Source: Calothrix sp. NIES-4101 (lineage in GTDB: Bacteria > Cyanobacteriota > Cyanobacteriia > Cyanobacteriales > Nostocaceae). Taken from it: DNA of 64,000 nt. Location of the stretch: the NCBI GenBank assembly GCA_004296455.1, contig AP018280.1, forward strand, positions 2,604,001-2,668,000, in the 5' to 3' direction. Below are positions 8,737 through 17,689 of this stretch, in pieces. The first letter of the stretch is position 1; each line of letters starts with the position of its first letter. The position numbers and the translations under genes are program-made. The notes beneath the pieces were generated by a model. That model had not been told where the DNA came from, made no database searches, and saw only the letters and a program-made list of their open reading frames with translations.

Positions 8737-9207
8737 CTAAACCTGTGTTGTAGTGGTATTTAAATCTGCAAGTGTACTCGTTACTGAAAGGCTTTCCAGC
8801 GCAGACTTAGCAGCATCTAAATTATATTCATATGGACGTGGACGGGGGATATAATCATTTGGTTGTGGTGGACGATGACGCAGCACTGCATTCACAACGA
8901 CACAAGGAAGTGAACTAAAGTTAATTGCTCCGTGTAATACTCCAGGGGGAATTTTGACTACTGCCGGCTGAGTTTCACTTAAAGGAATATATTGATATTT
9001 TTTGTTTATCAATGTAACTAGGACAAATTCACCTTTAACTACTAATATTTGGTCTGTTTGTGATTTGTGAACAAATAAATCATCAATGGCACCTGCTGGA
9101 ACCTGTACTAGCATTGTTTCGTTGCTAGCTTGGGGAGTAAAAAATTGCGCCATTCCCCCTTTGATTGACTCTAAATAACGGATTTCAATTCCTCTAGCTT
9201 GACTCAT
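8737..9207 (-). CDS. RmlC-like cupin protein
   Basis: The 156-residue protein reads as a single-domain cupin. A central beta-rich stretch (about residues 30-115) has VHKSQTDQILVVKGEFVLVTL, resembling cupin motif 1, and VKIPPGVLHGAINFS, resembling motif 2 with its His. The closest resemblance is to dTDP-4-dehydrorhamnose 3,5-epimerase-like and WxcM-like sugar-epimerase cupins, but the RmlC active site cannot be confirmed. The C-terminal 40 residues are polar and probably disordered. It lies downstream of pgi on the same strand, separated by two hairpins and a 14-bp tandem repeat, so it probably has its own promoter. A sugar-nucleotide or small-molecule role is inference. Confidence 0.65.
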   Translation of the reverse strand: MSQARGIEIRYLESIKGGMAQFFTPQASNETMLVQVPAGAIDDLFVHKSQTDQILVVKGEFVLVTLINKKYQYIPLSETQPAVVKIPPGVLHGAINFSSLPCVVVNAVLRHRPPQPNDYIPRPRPYEYNLDAAKSALESLSVTSTLADLNTTTTQV

Positions 9208-9276
9208 ATAAATTCCCTGGTGATTGATTATTAGTTAGAAGTAGAAAATTAAATAGGTAACCAATATTATCTATTA

Positions 9277-9304
9277 ACGTTAATTTGATGACGTTAATTT
9301 GATG
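9277..9304. repeat. 14-bp tandem duplication upstream of the cupin gene
   Basis: Two perfect adjacent copies of ACGTTAATTTGATG, about 70 bp before the cupin start codon. It could be a duplicated regulator site or a simple slippage repeat. Confidence 0.7.
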
Positions 9305-9468
9305 AAAATAAACCCAACAGCATCCTGTCAGGAGAGAGATAATATTTTATTTTTTATTCGCCATAGCTTGTTTCCCCAGAGGGGTAGTCACGTTAATCTC
9401 AGAAACTAGGTTGCTTTGGTTTTAAGATTTACTTGATACATAGCCTCTAAATATCCAAAATGTAAAAG

Positions 9469-9518
9469 GCTGAACATCTGAATAACTAAAGAGCTATCTT
9501 TAATCTTAGATGTTCAGC
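9469..9518. terminator. Second hairpin downstream of pgi
   Basis: Perfect 11-bp arms GCTGAACATCT and AGATGTTCAGC. On the minus strand the 3' arm is followed by CTTTT, so it could back up the terminator at 9543-9569. Confidence 0.5.
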
Positions 9519-9542
9519 TATAAAAATTTGTTACAAACGCAA

Positions 9543-9569
9543 CAAAAAAACACTCTTTATGATAAAGAG
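9543..9569 (-). terminator. Intrinsic terminator of pgi
   Basis: On the minus strand CTCTTTA-TCA-TAAAGAG forms a 7-bp stem with a 3-nt loop, followed by TG and seven T residues, 12 nt after the pgi stop. This is a standard Rho-independent layout. Confidence 0.7.
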
Positions 9570-9580
9570 ACTACATTAAA

Positions 9581-11167
9581 TCAAGCGATCGCCACTGTAA
9601 GACTACTAGGTTCAGCTAAGTTGCCTTGCAGTGAGACACCACGATTGTTAGCGTGCATATGGCGCAAAATCATGTAAATTGATTCGATTTTGTCAATAGC
9701 ACCTGCTTTTTCGGCTACTTGGGCAATAGTGAGCGGGGTTTTCTCACTTTGCAGGATAGTCATGATTTTGGTTTGCAGTTCCAGAATTGTAGCGGCGGCT
9801 TTTTTACCAGCTTCAACTCCGGGTTGGTGGTAAGCGTTGATATTAATCAAGCTGGCGTATAAACCAACAGCGCGATCGTACAATGCAATTAATGCACCGA
9901 CGGTACGAGGGTTGACTTGGGGAATTGTCAGGGTGATTGAGTCACGGTGATTTTCGTAGAGTGCTTCGCGGGTTCCTTGGAGGAAGCCGGAAAGATAATC
10001 ACCGGAGGTAATACCTGGTTCAATTTCCGGAGATGTACCTTGTCTATCTTCTAAAACTTCGATTAGGGTGGCGAAGAAGTTGGGGACACCTTCGCGTAAT
10101 TGTTGCACGTATGCGTGTTGGTCGGTGGAACCTTTATTTCCGTAAACGGCAATACCTTGATACACTTTATTGCCATCTAGGTCTGTTTCTTTTCCTAAGG
10201 ATTCCATCACAAGTTGCTGTAAGTAGCGACTAAATAACAGCAAACTGTCTTTATAGGGAAGGACGACCATATCTTTTTCGCCCTTGCCATTTCCTGCGTA
10301 ATACCACGCAAGTGCCAACAATGCGGCAGGATTATTTTTAACATCAGCGACGCGAGTTGCGTCATCCATTTCCTTAGCGCCTGCCAACATCGCATTGATG
10401 TCAATACCTTGGAGGGCTGCGGGGACTAAGCCGACGGTGGATAATTCTGAAGTGCGTCCACCTACCCAGTCGTACATTGGGAAGCGCATCAGCCAGTTTT
10501 CGGCTATAGCTTGTTGGTCAAGTTTGCTACCTGGCATGGTGATAGCAACAGCATAATTGCTAAAGTCTAAATTTTGTCCAGCATAGGCTTTTTTGACTTC
10601 CAACATGCCATTACGGGGTTCGGGCGTACCCCCAGATTTGGAAATTACCAACACTAAAGTACTGGAAAGCTTGTTGCGAAGATGGGTCAAAATGCGATCG
10701 ATACCCGCCGGGTCGCTGTTATCGATAAAATGAATTGCCAGGGGTGGAAAGTCAGGAGCGAGTGCCTCAGCAACAAATTCTGGCCCCAGTGCAGAACCTC
10801 CAATACCAATAGAGATAATATCGGTAAATCGGGCAGCTTTGGGGGGATGAATTGCACCAGTGTGAATTTTTTCGGCAAAAACTTCGATTTGTTCAATCGA
10901 ACTCACAATTTCTTGAGTAACTTCGGGAGTAGGAGCTAAATCTGGGTTTCGCAACCAATAATGTCCCACCATGCGATTTTCATCAGGATTTGCGATCGCA
11001 CCTTGTTCCAACTTCACCATGTCGGCAAAAGCTTTCTCGAATTTAGGTTGTAAAGCCTCTACGAACGCATTGTCGAAGCGCATCCGACTCACATCGAGGT
11101 ACAACCCCAATCCTTCATGGAAATACAACCATTCCTGGTATCGCTGCCATAGTGTCGTAGCGTCCAT
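9581..11167 (-). CDS. pgi: Glucose-6-phosphate isomerase
   Basis: Interconverts glucose 6-phosphate and fructose 6-phosphate, linking glycolysis, the oxidative pentose phosphate pathway and glycogen metabolism. The protein has 528 residues, the usual length for cyanobacteria. Sugar-phosphate binding motifs are plain: [14 protein letters not shown] near 118-131, [13 protein letters not shown] and [11 protein letters not shown] in the middle, and the [10 protein letters not shown] segment further on. The ATG at 11167 starts at the family's normal N-terminus ([14 protein letters not shown]). It has its own terminator at 9543-9569. A toxin-antitoxin pair lies upstream on the same strand, about 100 bp away. 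Confidence 0.96.
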   Translation of the reverse strand: MDATTLWQRYQEWLYFHEGLGLYLDVSRMRFDNAFVEALQPKFEKAFADMVKLEQGAIANPDENRMVGHYWLRNPDLAPTPEVTQEIVSSIEQIEVFAEKIHTGAIHPPKAARFTDIISIGIGGSALGPEFVAEALAPDFPPLAIHFIDNSDPAGIDRILTHLRNKLSSTLVLVISKSGGTPEPRNGMLEVKKAYAGQNLDFSNYAVAITMPGSKLDQQAIAENWLMRFPMYDWVGGRTSELSTVGLVPAALQGIDINAMLAGAKEMDDATRVADVKNNPAALLALAWYYAGNGKGEKDMVVLPYKDSLLLFSRYLQQLVMESLGKETDLDGNKVYQGIAVYGNKGSTDQHAYVQQLREGVPNFFATLIEVLEDRQGTSPEIEPGITSGDYLSGFLQGTREALYENHRDSITLTIPQVNPRTVGALIALYDRAVGLYASLININAYHQPGVEAGKKAAATILELQTKIMTILQSEKTPLTIAQVAEKAGAIDKIESIYMILRHMHANNRGVSLQGNLAEPSSLTVAIA

Positions 11168-11270
11168 AGGGAAATCTCAATAAAGTTATTTTCAAGAACA
11201 AGTTTAAGATAAGGATTCGCCGATCCCTAACTCTCTTATACAGTTTTAAGTGTTATTCCATTTGCTCGCG

Positions 11271-11528
11271 CTAAACATCCGGCATTGGTATCACCCTCAA
11301 GAATTGTACAATTTCTCCCCGCAACTCAATCCCAATTAAATAATTATCTAGGGTAAATCGGTAAAATATCCCCTCTCCGTCGATTTGGCGGAGATGAGGT
11401 AAGTAGTGTAGTTGTCCTTTTTGGGGAAACTCCACAAATGCTAAATTATAAATTTGTGCGGATATGGTAGGTTGCAAGCTACTTAAATCGGCCAAAAATG
11501 ACCGTGCGTATCTCACCTCTATATTCAT
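11271..11528 (-). CDS. RelE/ParE-type toxin
   Basis: An 85-residue basic protein with the RelE/ParE superfamily pattern: MNIEVRYARSFLADLSSL at the N-terminus (beta1-alpha1), then QIDGEGIFYRFTLDNYLIGIELRGEIVQFLRVIP, the paired beta-strands carrying conserved Arg and Tyr residues. Members either cleave mRNA at the ribosome or inhibit gyrase, and which applies here cannot be read off. Its ATG overlaps the antitoxin stop by 4 nt (11525-11528), showing translational coupling in a two-gene operon. It lies between pgi and the ABC transporter operon. Confidence 0.78.
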   Translation of the reverse strand: MNIEVRYARSFLADLSSLQPTISAQIYNLAFVEFPQKGQLHYLPHLRQIDGEGIFYRFTLDNYLIGIELRGEIVQFLRVIPMPDV

Positions 11529-11746
11529 ATATCTTTATCCCTACTTTTTTCCCGACCTTCCAGAAACAGTATTGCTTCTTCATGGGTTAGCGTATCCCAC
11601 GGTTGCTGCGATCGCTTTGCTTCTTGAATAGCTTTGAGAACTTGATCATCGCAATGCAATCCATAAACTGTACTCCATGCTAATTGGAGTTCATCATCAG
11701 TCATTTGTTCAATTAATTGATGCAACTGAATCCGCAGCACATTCAT
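11525..11746 (-). CDS. Antitoxin partner of the RelE/ParE-type toxin
   Basis: A 73-residue acidic protein encoded directly before the toxin with a 4-nt overlap. The sequence has a helical N-terminal half (LRIQLHQLIEQMTDDELQLAW) and a C-terminal tail (TLTHEEAILFLEGREKSRDKDI) of the kind that wraps the toxin. I do not see a clear MazE, Phd or ribbon-helix-helix DNA-binding motif, so the family is uncertain and the call rests mainly on gene position and size. Confidence 0.68.
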   Translation of the reverse strand: MNVLRIQLHQLIEQMTDDELQLAWSTVYGLHCDDQVLKAIQEAKRSQQPWDTLTHEEAILFLEGREKSRDKDI

Positions 11747-12235
11747 ATGCCAAACCTTTGCCAGAATACAGTCCTAGTATTCCCAAAAAATCCCTGAGTG
11801 TAATGTAATTTCCGGCAAATAAGCAACTAAGTGGCAAAATAATGACTTTGAACAGCAAAACCATTAGTCGAGATGCTGGAGGTGCTCAATATTTCTTTAC
11901 CTTCCCTTTTTGTCACTACATGATTGTGACTACATATTTATGTTATGAATTTTGCGCTTTTCCTGTAATATGACGTGAGTTAAGACACACACTCAGCAAT
12001 GCCACGGAATTGCAACTTGCTCATGTCAAGATTTTTTGCAAAGTCCAGTAGTTTTTTGCTATACCTTTGTATTGATTTCTCAGTATTACAGTTTTATTCC
12101 AATTACCATTTGCATCTCCGTTTCTTAATCCTGTAGAGGCTATCTGAATCTGATGAAAATTTAAGATCAAAATTGGAAAATCCAGTACTATTTAATCGAA
12201 AACTCCCAACAAACCGCAAAATATACCCAATACCT
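11747..12235. other. Divergent intergenic region between antitoxin and binding-protein genes
   Basis: About 490 bp that should carry the promoters of the toxin-antitoxin pair and of the amino-acid binding protein. The frame of the binding protein is open back to a TTG at 12173, but the lipoprotein signal supports the ATG at 12236. No other gene or repeat seen. Confidence 0.5.
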
Positions 12236-13531
12236 ATGTTTCCAAAAGATTCCAAAAATCAACACAAACGCTTACCAAGCATTATCACAGCCACAACGAT
12301 AACGCTAGGATTAATGGTGTCTGCATGTAATAGCAATCCCAATCAAAATCCAACACAAAATCCAACACAAAATCAAAATGCGGGAAGCACTTCGGGCAAT
12401 ACTGTGAAAATCATTTCCAGTTTGCCCCTAACTGGTAGTTCCGTTGGACAAACCCAAACCATCGTCAACAGCATTAAGCAAGCACTTGACGAAACCAACT
12501 CCACTGTTTGCGATGGTAAACTAAAAATTGAATATGAATCTCTCGATGATGCAACTGCTGCAACTGGAAAATGGGATGCTGCCAAAGAAGCAGACAATGC
12601 AAATAGAGCCGTTTCTGATCCTAATGTTGTTGCCTATATCGGCACATTTAACTCTGGTGCTGCCAAAATTGCCATTCCAATTCTCAACCAAGCCAACCTT
12701 GTGATGGTGAGTCCAGCGAACACCGCAGTAGGTTTAACTAAGCCTGGTGGAGAACCAGGAGAACCAGAAAAGTATTACCCCACAGGTAAACGAAACTATA
12801 CTAGAGTCGTACCCGCAGATGACTTACAAGGCGCTGCTGGGGCAAATTGGGCGAAATCACTGGGTGTTAAAAAAGCTTACGTATTAGACGACCAAGAGAT
12901 TTACGGCAAAGGATTAGCAGAAGTATTTAAAGCTACTGCCAAAAAAATTGGGATTGAAGTTGTGGGCACAGAAGGAATTGACTCCAAAGCTAGTGACTAT
13001 AAAGCTTTGATGAATAAAATCAAATCTTTAAACCCTGACTTAATATATTTTGGTGGTATTACTCAGAACAATGCCGGGCAATTAATTAAAGATGCACGAA
13101 ACGTTGGTTTAAGTGCTGATAAAGTTAAATTTATGGGTCCAGATGGTATTTTTGAGCAAGCATTAGTTGATGCTGCGGGTAAAGATGCAGAAGGAGTCTT
13201 TGCAACATTTGGAGGTATTCCTCCTAAGCAATTGACAGGTGCTGGTAAAGCTTGGTACGACAGCTACAAGAAGAAATTTAACTCTGAACCCGAAGCTTAT
13301 GCAGCCTACGGTTACGAAGCCGCTAAAGTTGTCATTAATGGGATTGGTAAAGTTTGTAAAAGCGATCGCGAAGCTATTCGTGCGGCAGTTATGGGTACAA
13401 AAGATTACGATGGAATTCTCGGTAAATGGAGCTTTGATGCTAACGGTGACACAACTTTGACTTCCATGTCTGGTAACACTGTTAAAGGTGGTAAATGGGA
13501 GTTTGTGACTGTTTTGGATGCTAAGAAGTAA
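12236..13531 (+). CDS. Branched-chain/neutral amino-acid ABC transporter, substrate-binding lipoprotein
   Basis: A periplasmic binding protein of the LivJ/NatB type (type I fold) that captures amino acids for the permeases encoded downstream. From the ATG at 12236 it has 431 residues: a basic N-terminus, a hydrophobic segment ending in the lipobox LMVSAC, then an Asn/Gln/Pro-rich linker, so it should be a lipid-anchored protein. The mature part shows VKIISSLPLTGSSVGQ, the opening strand of the family, and later VAYIGTFNSGAAKIAIP and AYAAYGYEAAKVVI. A TTG at 12173 would put 21 residues before the signal and is unlikely. A hairpin plus T-run (13677-13735) follows, so this gene may be made in excess over the permeases, as is common for binding proteins. 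The substrate is not decided by sequence alone. Confidence 0.88.
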   Translation: MFPKDSKNQHKRLPSIITATTITLGLMVSACNSNPNQNPTQNPTQNQNAGSTSGNTVKIISSLPLTGSSVGQTQTIVNSIKQALDETNSTVCDGKLKIEYESLDDATAATGKWDAAKEADNANRAVSDPNVVAYIGTFNSGAAKIAIPILNQANLVMVSPANTAVGLTKPGGEPGEPEKYYPTGKRNYTRVVPADDLQGAAGANWAKSLGVKKAYVLDDQEIYGKGLAEVFKATAKKIGIEVVGTEGIDSKASDYKALMNKIKSLNPDLIYFGGITQNNAGQLIKDARNVGLSADKVKFMGPDGIFEQALVDAAGKDAEGVFATFGGIPPKQLTGAGKAWYDSYKKKFNSEPEAYAAYGYEAAKVVINGIGKVCKSDREAIRAAVMGTKDYDGILGKWSFDANGDTTLTSMSGNTVKGGKWEFVTVLDAKK

Positions 13532-13614
13532 GAACTAAATTCCTACTTGATCAGACTTCAGAAGTCAAAAATGAAAATTTAGGCTTGATAATTTACAAGA
13601 GGTAAGAGGTTATT

Positions 13615-13659
13615 TTTAATTTATAAGTGATTTCTTTATTAAGTTATTTATAAATTAAA
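13615..13659. repeat. AT-only perfect inverted repeat after the binding-protein gene
   Basis: Perfect 12-bp arms TTTAATTTATAA and TTATAAATTAAA around a 21-nt loop. As RNA the stem is weak, so a protein-binding site or cruciform is as likely as a terminator. It precedes the stronger hairpin at 13677-13735. Confidence 0.5.
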
Positions 13660-13676
13660 CTTCCCAAATTAGTAAC

Positions 13677-13735
13677 CAGGTTTCTCTGAGGATAAGTATG
13701 AAAATAGTCAAATCCAACAACAGAAACCTGTTTTT
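13677..13735 (+). terminator. Probable terminator/attenuator between binding-protein and permease genes
   Basis: Perfect 9-bp arms CAGGTTTCT and AGAAACCTG separated by about 36 nt, followed directly by TTTTT. It would end or reduce transcription after the binding-protein gene. Confidence 0.55.
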
Positions 13736-13783
13736 GACCCAGGAAAAATCACCTGTATTTCTAATATCATTCAAGTACAACTG

Positions 13784-13884
13784 ATATCATGTTTGGCTAA
13801 TCACTGACAATTAAAATTTCTCCGCGTCCCCGCATCTCTAAATCCTCGTGTCAGTCTTAATAAGTATTCAACCGGACATGATAT
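13784..13884 (+). repeat. Dispersed repeat family 1, most complete copy (miniature inverted-repeat-like)
   Basis: A 101-bp unit bounded by perfect inverted ends ATATCATGT and ACATGATAT, extending imperfectly to about 15 bp. The centre is C/T-rich (TTTCTCCGCGTCCCCGCATC). Related copies lie at 18428-18531 and, decayed, at 4568, 8417 and 35328. It has no coding capacity and sits between the binding-protein and permease genes. Confidence 0.7.
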
Positions 13885-13926
13885 GACAGTCTATTTATTA
13901 TCCATTGCCCCATTCTCCCTTCCAAA

Positions 13927-15048
13927 ATGATTAATACAATTGATAAGCAAACTAAGCAAGCATCTGCAAAAAAAATTGCTTGGCAAAAAATCATTCTCTA
14001 CATTGGTGTAATTTACTTAGTTTTACTCATTGGACCGATCGCAGGTTTTGATGTTCCCCGTATTCTGGGCGAAATTAAAGCCAATCCCACCCTCTTAATC
14101 CAACAATTATTAATTGGATTAGTTAATGGTGCAATCATCGCTATTATTGCCCTAGGCTACACAATGGTTTACGGGATTATTGAGTTAATTAATTTCGCCC
14201 ACGGCGATTTGTATATGCTCGGTGCTTTCGCATCACTGACTGTAATTGGTGCATTTGGGATTACTGATGGCGCATCATTGGCGATCGCCTTACCTGCTAT
14301 TATTATCGCTCTAATTATCAGTACTGGACTCTGTGCCGGTTTGAATATTCTCACGGAACGCTATGCATATCGTCCTTTACGCAATGCGCCGCGTTTGGCT
14401 CCATTAATTTCTGCGATCGGTGTTTCGTTTATTTTTCAAAATTTGGGTTTATTTTGGGGAGGACTCAAGTCTTTTATTCCTGTCATGGGGGTAAATGCTG
14501 CTGCACCTAAAAGTTTTCCTGATTTATTACCGCGAATTGATATTTTGGAATACTTCAATATTAAAAGCGCAATTCAATTTACAACTAAAGATTTAATTGT
14601 ATTGATATGTGCTGTAGTCCTCATGATTGGGTTGCACTTATTTGTCCAGTATACGCGCTGGGGTAAGGCAATGCGTGCCACCGCCCAAAACCGTGATGCC
14701 GCCAAAATGATGGGTATCAACGTCAATGGAATTATTGTATTGACGTTTTTCATTGGTGGTATGTTAGCAGGTTCCGCAGGTTTATTAGTGGGACTTTATA
14801 ATAATACGATTGTTTTTACAATGGGTTTTACGGCGGGTTTACGAGCTTTTACCGCCGCAGTTTTAGGGGGAATTGGTAATATTATTGGGGCGATGTTAGG
14901 AGGAGTTTTAATTGGAGTTCTTTCAGCTTTAAGTGACCAATATTTCTCTAGTCGCTGGACAAATGCTTGGGTATTTGCAGTCTTAGTCATTATTCTGGCA
15001 TTGCGTCCTGGTGGTTTACTTGGTGAAAATGTCCAGGAGAAGGTTTAG
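13927..15048 (+). CDS. Branched-chain/neutral amino-acid ABC transporter permease (LivH type)
   Basis: An inner-membrane permease of the LivH/NatD type, 373 residues. An N-terminal helix at about 20-40 is followed by the family core: LLIGLVNGAIIAIIALGYTMVYGIIELINFAHGDLYMLGAF opens the conserved domain, and WGKAMRATAQNRDAAKMMGINVNGII is the cytoplasmic EAA-like loop that docks the ATPase. Seven or eight further hydrophobic helices run to the C-terminus. It is the first of four genes packed on one strand (LivH, LivM, LivG, LivF types) with gaps of 1-110 bp, so a single transcript is likely. Confidence 0.92.
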   Translation: MINTIDKQTKQASAKKIAWQKIILYIGVIYLVLLIGPIAGFDVPRILGEIKANPTLLIQQLLIGLVNGAIIAIIALGYTMVYGIIELINFAHGDLYMLGAFASLTVIGAFGITDGASLAIALPAIIIALIISTGLCAGLNILTERYAYRPLRNAPRLAPLISAIGVSFIFQNLGLFWGGLKSFIPVMGVNAAAPKSFPDLLPRIDILEYFNIKSAIQFTTKDLIVLICAVVLMIGLHLFVQYTRWGKAMRATAQNRDAAKMMGINVNGIIVLTFFIGGMLAGSAGLLVGLYNNTIVFTMGFTAGLRAFTAAVLGGIGNIIGAMLGGVLIGVLSALSDQYFSSRWTNAWVFAVLVIILALRPGGLLGENVQEKV

Positions 15049-15139
15049 GTAATTCGTAACTTTATCTCAATCGCATTCAACATTACTCAATACTCAGCAA
15101 ACTCTACGAGCAGGCGAAGTGCCTACAGCACTAGAAAAT

Positions 15140-16705
15140 ATGAAAACGCAATTACTTAAAATTATCAAATCAGGTGGCGTTTTAGGCGCGATCGCAGCTT
15201 TTATTGTCCTTATCTTTGGTGGCTGGAGCGGTTCGGTAATCGGCTGGCTACTCGGTGCATATGTAGGATTTGCACACAACAAAGGCGATAACCTGCACAC
15301 AACTCGGAACCCGCAACAAGGGGCAATCGATGGCGCTCAAGCCGGCTTAGTTTTGGGGATTTGGCTGTTTGTTGCCAGTATCTTTGAAGGGCTGATTTTA
15401 AAACCAATTGCGGGACGACCAGTTGCAAATTTTACTGATGTTCTCGGATTTGGTATCTGTGCTTTGGTTGTGGCAACTGTCGCCGCAGCCTTAATGGGTA
15501 TTTTACAAGGATTACATCCATCCAGACGACAACGGGCAACACAGATAGCATTAGGGTTTGTTTTGATACTTTTCCCCTTCATCGACCAACTGGCACAAAC
15601 ACGGTGGATTTCCACCACGATTGAAATTCAGATATTTGTGATGCTGGCGTTGGGGTTGAATATTACCGTCGGTTTCGCTGGGCTACTGGATTTGGGTTAT
15701 GCCGCCTTCTTTGCTATTGGCGCTTACACTACAGGTTTATTATCATCGCCACAGCTGAATATTCACTGGAATTTTTGGTTAGTAATCTTTATTGCAGCTG
15801 GCATTGCCGGACTGGCGGGTATAGTTCTTGGCGCGCCCACATTACGTCTGCGTGGTGATTATTTAGCGATCGTAACTTTGGGTTTTGGTGAAATTGTCCC
15901 AGTGATTTTTCGGAATTTAACTAGTGTCCGTATTGATGAACCGATTTCTAAGCTGATTGCTGGTTTGATAGGTCGTCCAGAAATCGCTTTGTGTCTATTT
16001 GGCTGTGAATCTCCCGTTAATCTCACTGGGGGGGAACCGGGAATTAACCCCATTGACCGCCCTTTCTTACCAATTATCGGTACATTCACTAGTAGTAATT
16101 ATTATCCTTGGTATTACTTAATTTTACTTCTAGTTGTACTGGCATATTTTTTCATTGGTCGTTTGCGCTATTCCCGATTGGGTAGAGCCTGGACTGCAAT
16201 TCGCGAAGATGAACTAGCTGCTCGGGCGATGGGTATAAATCTTGTCAAAACTAAGCTCTTAGCATTTGCCATGGGTGCAACCTTTTCTGGGTTTGCAGGG
16301 GCTTTTTACGCGGCATACATTAGCGCTATATTTCCCAGTGTGTTTGATTTCTCTGTCTCAGTCATCATCCTCTGTATGGTGATTTTGGGAGGTTTGGGAA
16401 ATATGACCGGGGTGATTTTAGGGGGAATTATTATTATGGGTGCAGACCGTTTAGTTTTACCCCAATTAGCACGACTTTTAGAAGGAATCCGCAACACTTC
16501 TATTTTGCCGCTCATCGCCAATCCCCAATGGCAAGATTTTATTAGGATTAGTTTAGACCCCACCCAGATGCGGATGTTCTTGTTTGGGTTGACACTAGTA
16601 ATTATGATGCTTGTACGCCCAGAAGGTTTATTACCCGATCGCCAACATCAAGCCGAGTTACACAATGAAGAACTCGCGGGTGAAGATGTGCTTGCAAAAT
16701 CGTAA
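15140..16705 (+). CDS. Branched-chain/neutral amino-acid ABC transporter permease (LivM type)
   Basis: The second inner-membrane permease, LivM/NatC type, 521 residues from the ATG at 15140. The frame also allows a GTG at 15119, seven codons earlier. It carries an extra N-terminal membrane domain (residues about 10-140, four helices) before the usual LivM core, which starts around QIFVMLALGLNITVGFAGLLDLGYAAFFAIGAY. The coupling loop is GRAWTAIREDELAARAMGINLVKTKL. An insertion with two Cys residues (LCLFGCESP) lies in an external loop. It follows the LivH gene by about 90 bp. Confidence 0.92.
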   Translation: MKTQLLKIIKSGGVLGAIAAFIVLIFGGWSGSVIGWLLGAYVGFAHNKGDNLHTTRNPQQGAIDGAQAGLVLGIWLFVASIFEGLILKPIAGRPVANFTDVLGFGICALVVATVAAALMGILQGLHPSRRQRATQIALGFVLILFPFIDQLAQTRWISTTIEIQIFVMLALGLNITVGFAGLLDLGYAAFFAIGAYTTGLLSSPQLNIHWNFWLVIFIAAGIAGLAGIVLGAPTLRLRGDYLAIVTLGFGEIVPVIFRNLTSVRIDEPISKLIAGLIGRPEIALCLFGCESPVNLTGGEPGINPIDRPFLPIIGTFTSSNYYPWYYLILLLVVLAYFFIGRLRYSRLGRAWTAIREDELAARAMGINLVKTKLLAFAMGATFSGFAGAFYAAYISAIFPSVFDFSVSVIILCMVILGGLGNMTGVILGGIIIMGADRLVLPQLARLLEGIRNTSILPLIANPQWQDFIRISLDPTQMRMFLFGLTLVIMMLVRPEGLLPDRQHQAELHNEELAGEDVLAKS

Positions 16706-16809
16706 ACCTGTTGACATGGAAGCGGGATGTGGAACTCTCTACATCTTCCCTCTCCCGTGAACCCAGAATTTTTCAGAATAGTATTTGCCAAAAATCAGAA
16801 ATAAAGCCA

Positions 16810-17604
16810 ATGAATGTAAATGCCAGTAACAACATCCCCATACTCGAAGCGCAACAATTAACGATGCGTTTTGGTGGATTAACTGCGGTGAATCAAGTTG
16901 ATTTTATCCTCGAACGAGGTGCGATCGCTAGTCTCATCGGCCCTAATGGTGCGGGTAAAACCACCTTTTTTAATATGCTCACGGGGATTTATACCCCCAG
17001 TGCGGGTACATTGTGGCTGAATAACCGCGATATTACTGGAACGTCAGCCGATAAACTCGTCACATTGGGTGTAGCCCGAACCTTTCAAAATATCCGCCTG
17101 TTCAACAACATGTCGGTAATTGACAATGTCTTAGTGGGAATGCACAGCCGTTTAAAAGCCAACTTAGTCGGTGCTTTGTTACGTTCTCCTCAAGTTGTGC
17201 GTGAAGAATTGGAGGCGCGAGAGAAAGCCAAATACTGGTTAGAATATGCAGGCATCGCCAAATCCCGCTTCTTTGAAATGGCAAAAAACCTTTCCTACGG
17301 AGAACAGCGACGTTTAGAAATTGCCCGCGCCTTAGCTTGTGAACCGCAATTATTACTCCTAGACGAACCAACTGCGGGGATGAACCCAGCCGAAACTGCA
17401 AATTTAACCAAATTTATTCAACAGCTGCGCGACGAACTCAAACTCACAGTTTTGCTGATTGAACACGATATGAAACTCGTGATGGAAATAAGCGATCGCG
17501 TTACAGTCATGGCAAGTGGACGTAAAATCTCTGAAGGGAACCCTATACAGGTTCAAAATGACCCCATCGTTATTGAAGCATATCTCGGTAAAGATGATGA
17601 GTAA
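16810..17604 (+). CDS. Branched-chain/neutral amino-acid ABC transporter ATPase (LivG type)
   Basis: A cytoplasmic ATPase that powers uptake with the LivF-type subunit. Starting at the ATG at 16810 gives 264 residues, matching the family; the frame is open upstream to 16711, but that extension has no homology features. Motifs in order are Walker A GPNGAGKTT, Q-loop ARTFQNIRLF, signature LSYGEQRRLEIARAL, Walker B LLLLDEPTAGMNP and the switch LIEHDM. The long insertion between Q-loop and signature is typical of LivG. Confidence 0.93.
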   Translation: MNVNASNNIPILEAQQLTMRFGGLTAVNQVDFILERGAIASLIGPNGAGKTTFFNMLTGIYTPSAGTLWLNNRDITGTSADKLVTLGVARTFQNIRLFNNMSVIDNVLVGMHSRLKANLVGALLRSPQVVREELEAREKAKYWLEYAGIAKSRFFEMAKNLSYGEQRRLEIARALACEPQLLLLDEPTAGMNPAETANLTKFIQQLRDELKLTVLLIEHDMKLVMEISDRVTVMASGRKISEGNPIQVQNDPIVIEAYLGKDDE

Positions 17605-17689
17605 TGTTTAATAATTCAAAGTTAGGATTTCCAAGTTAAAAATTCAAATCTAGTAATTATTATTTACCCTTTTCCCCTTCCTCAAAATC

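Larger units (their letters stand above)
9208..9580. other. Intergenic region between pgi and the cupin gene
   Basis: Contains two hairpins just after pgi (9543-9569 and 9469-9518) and, near the cupin start, a perfect 14-bp tandem duplication at 9277-9304 (ACGTTAATTTGATG twice). No gene seen. Confidence 0.6.
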
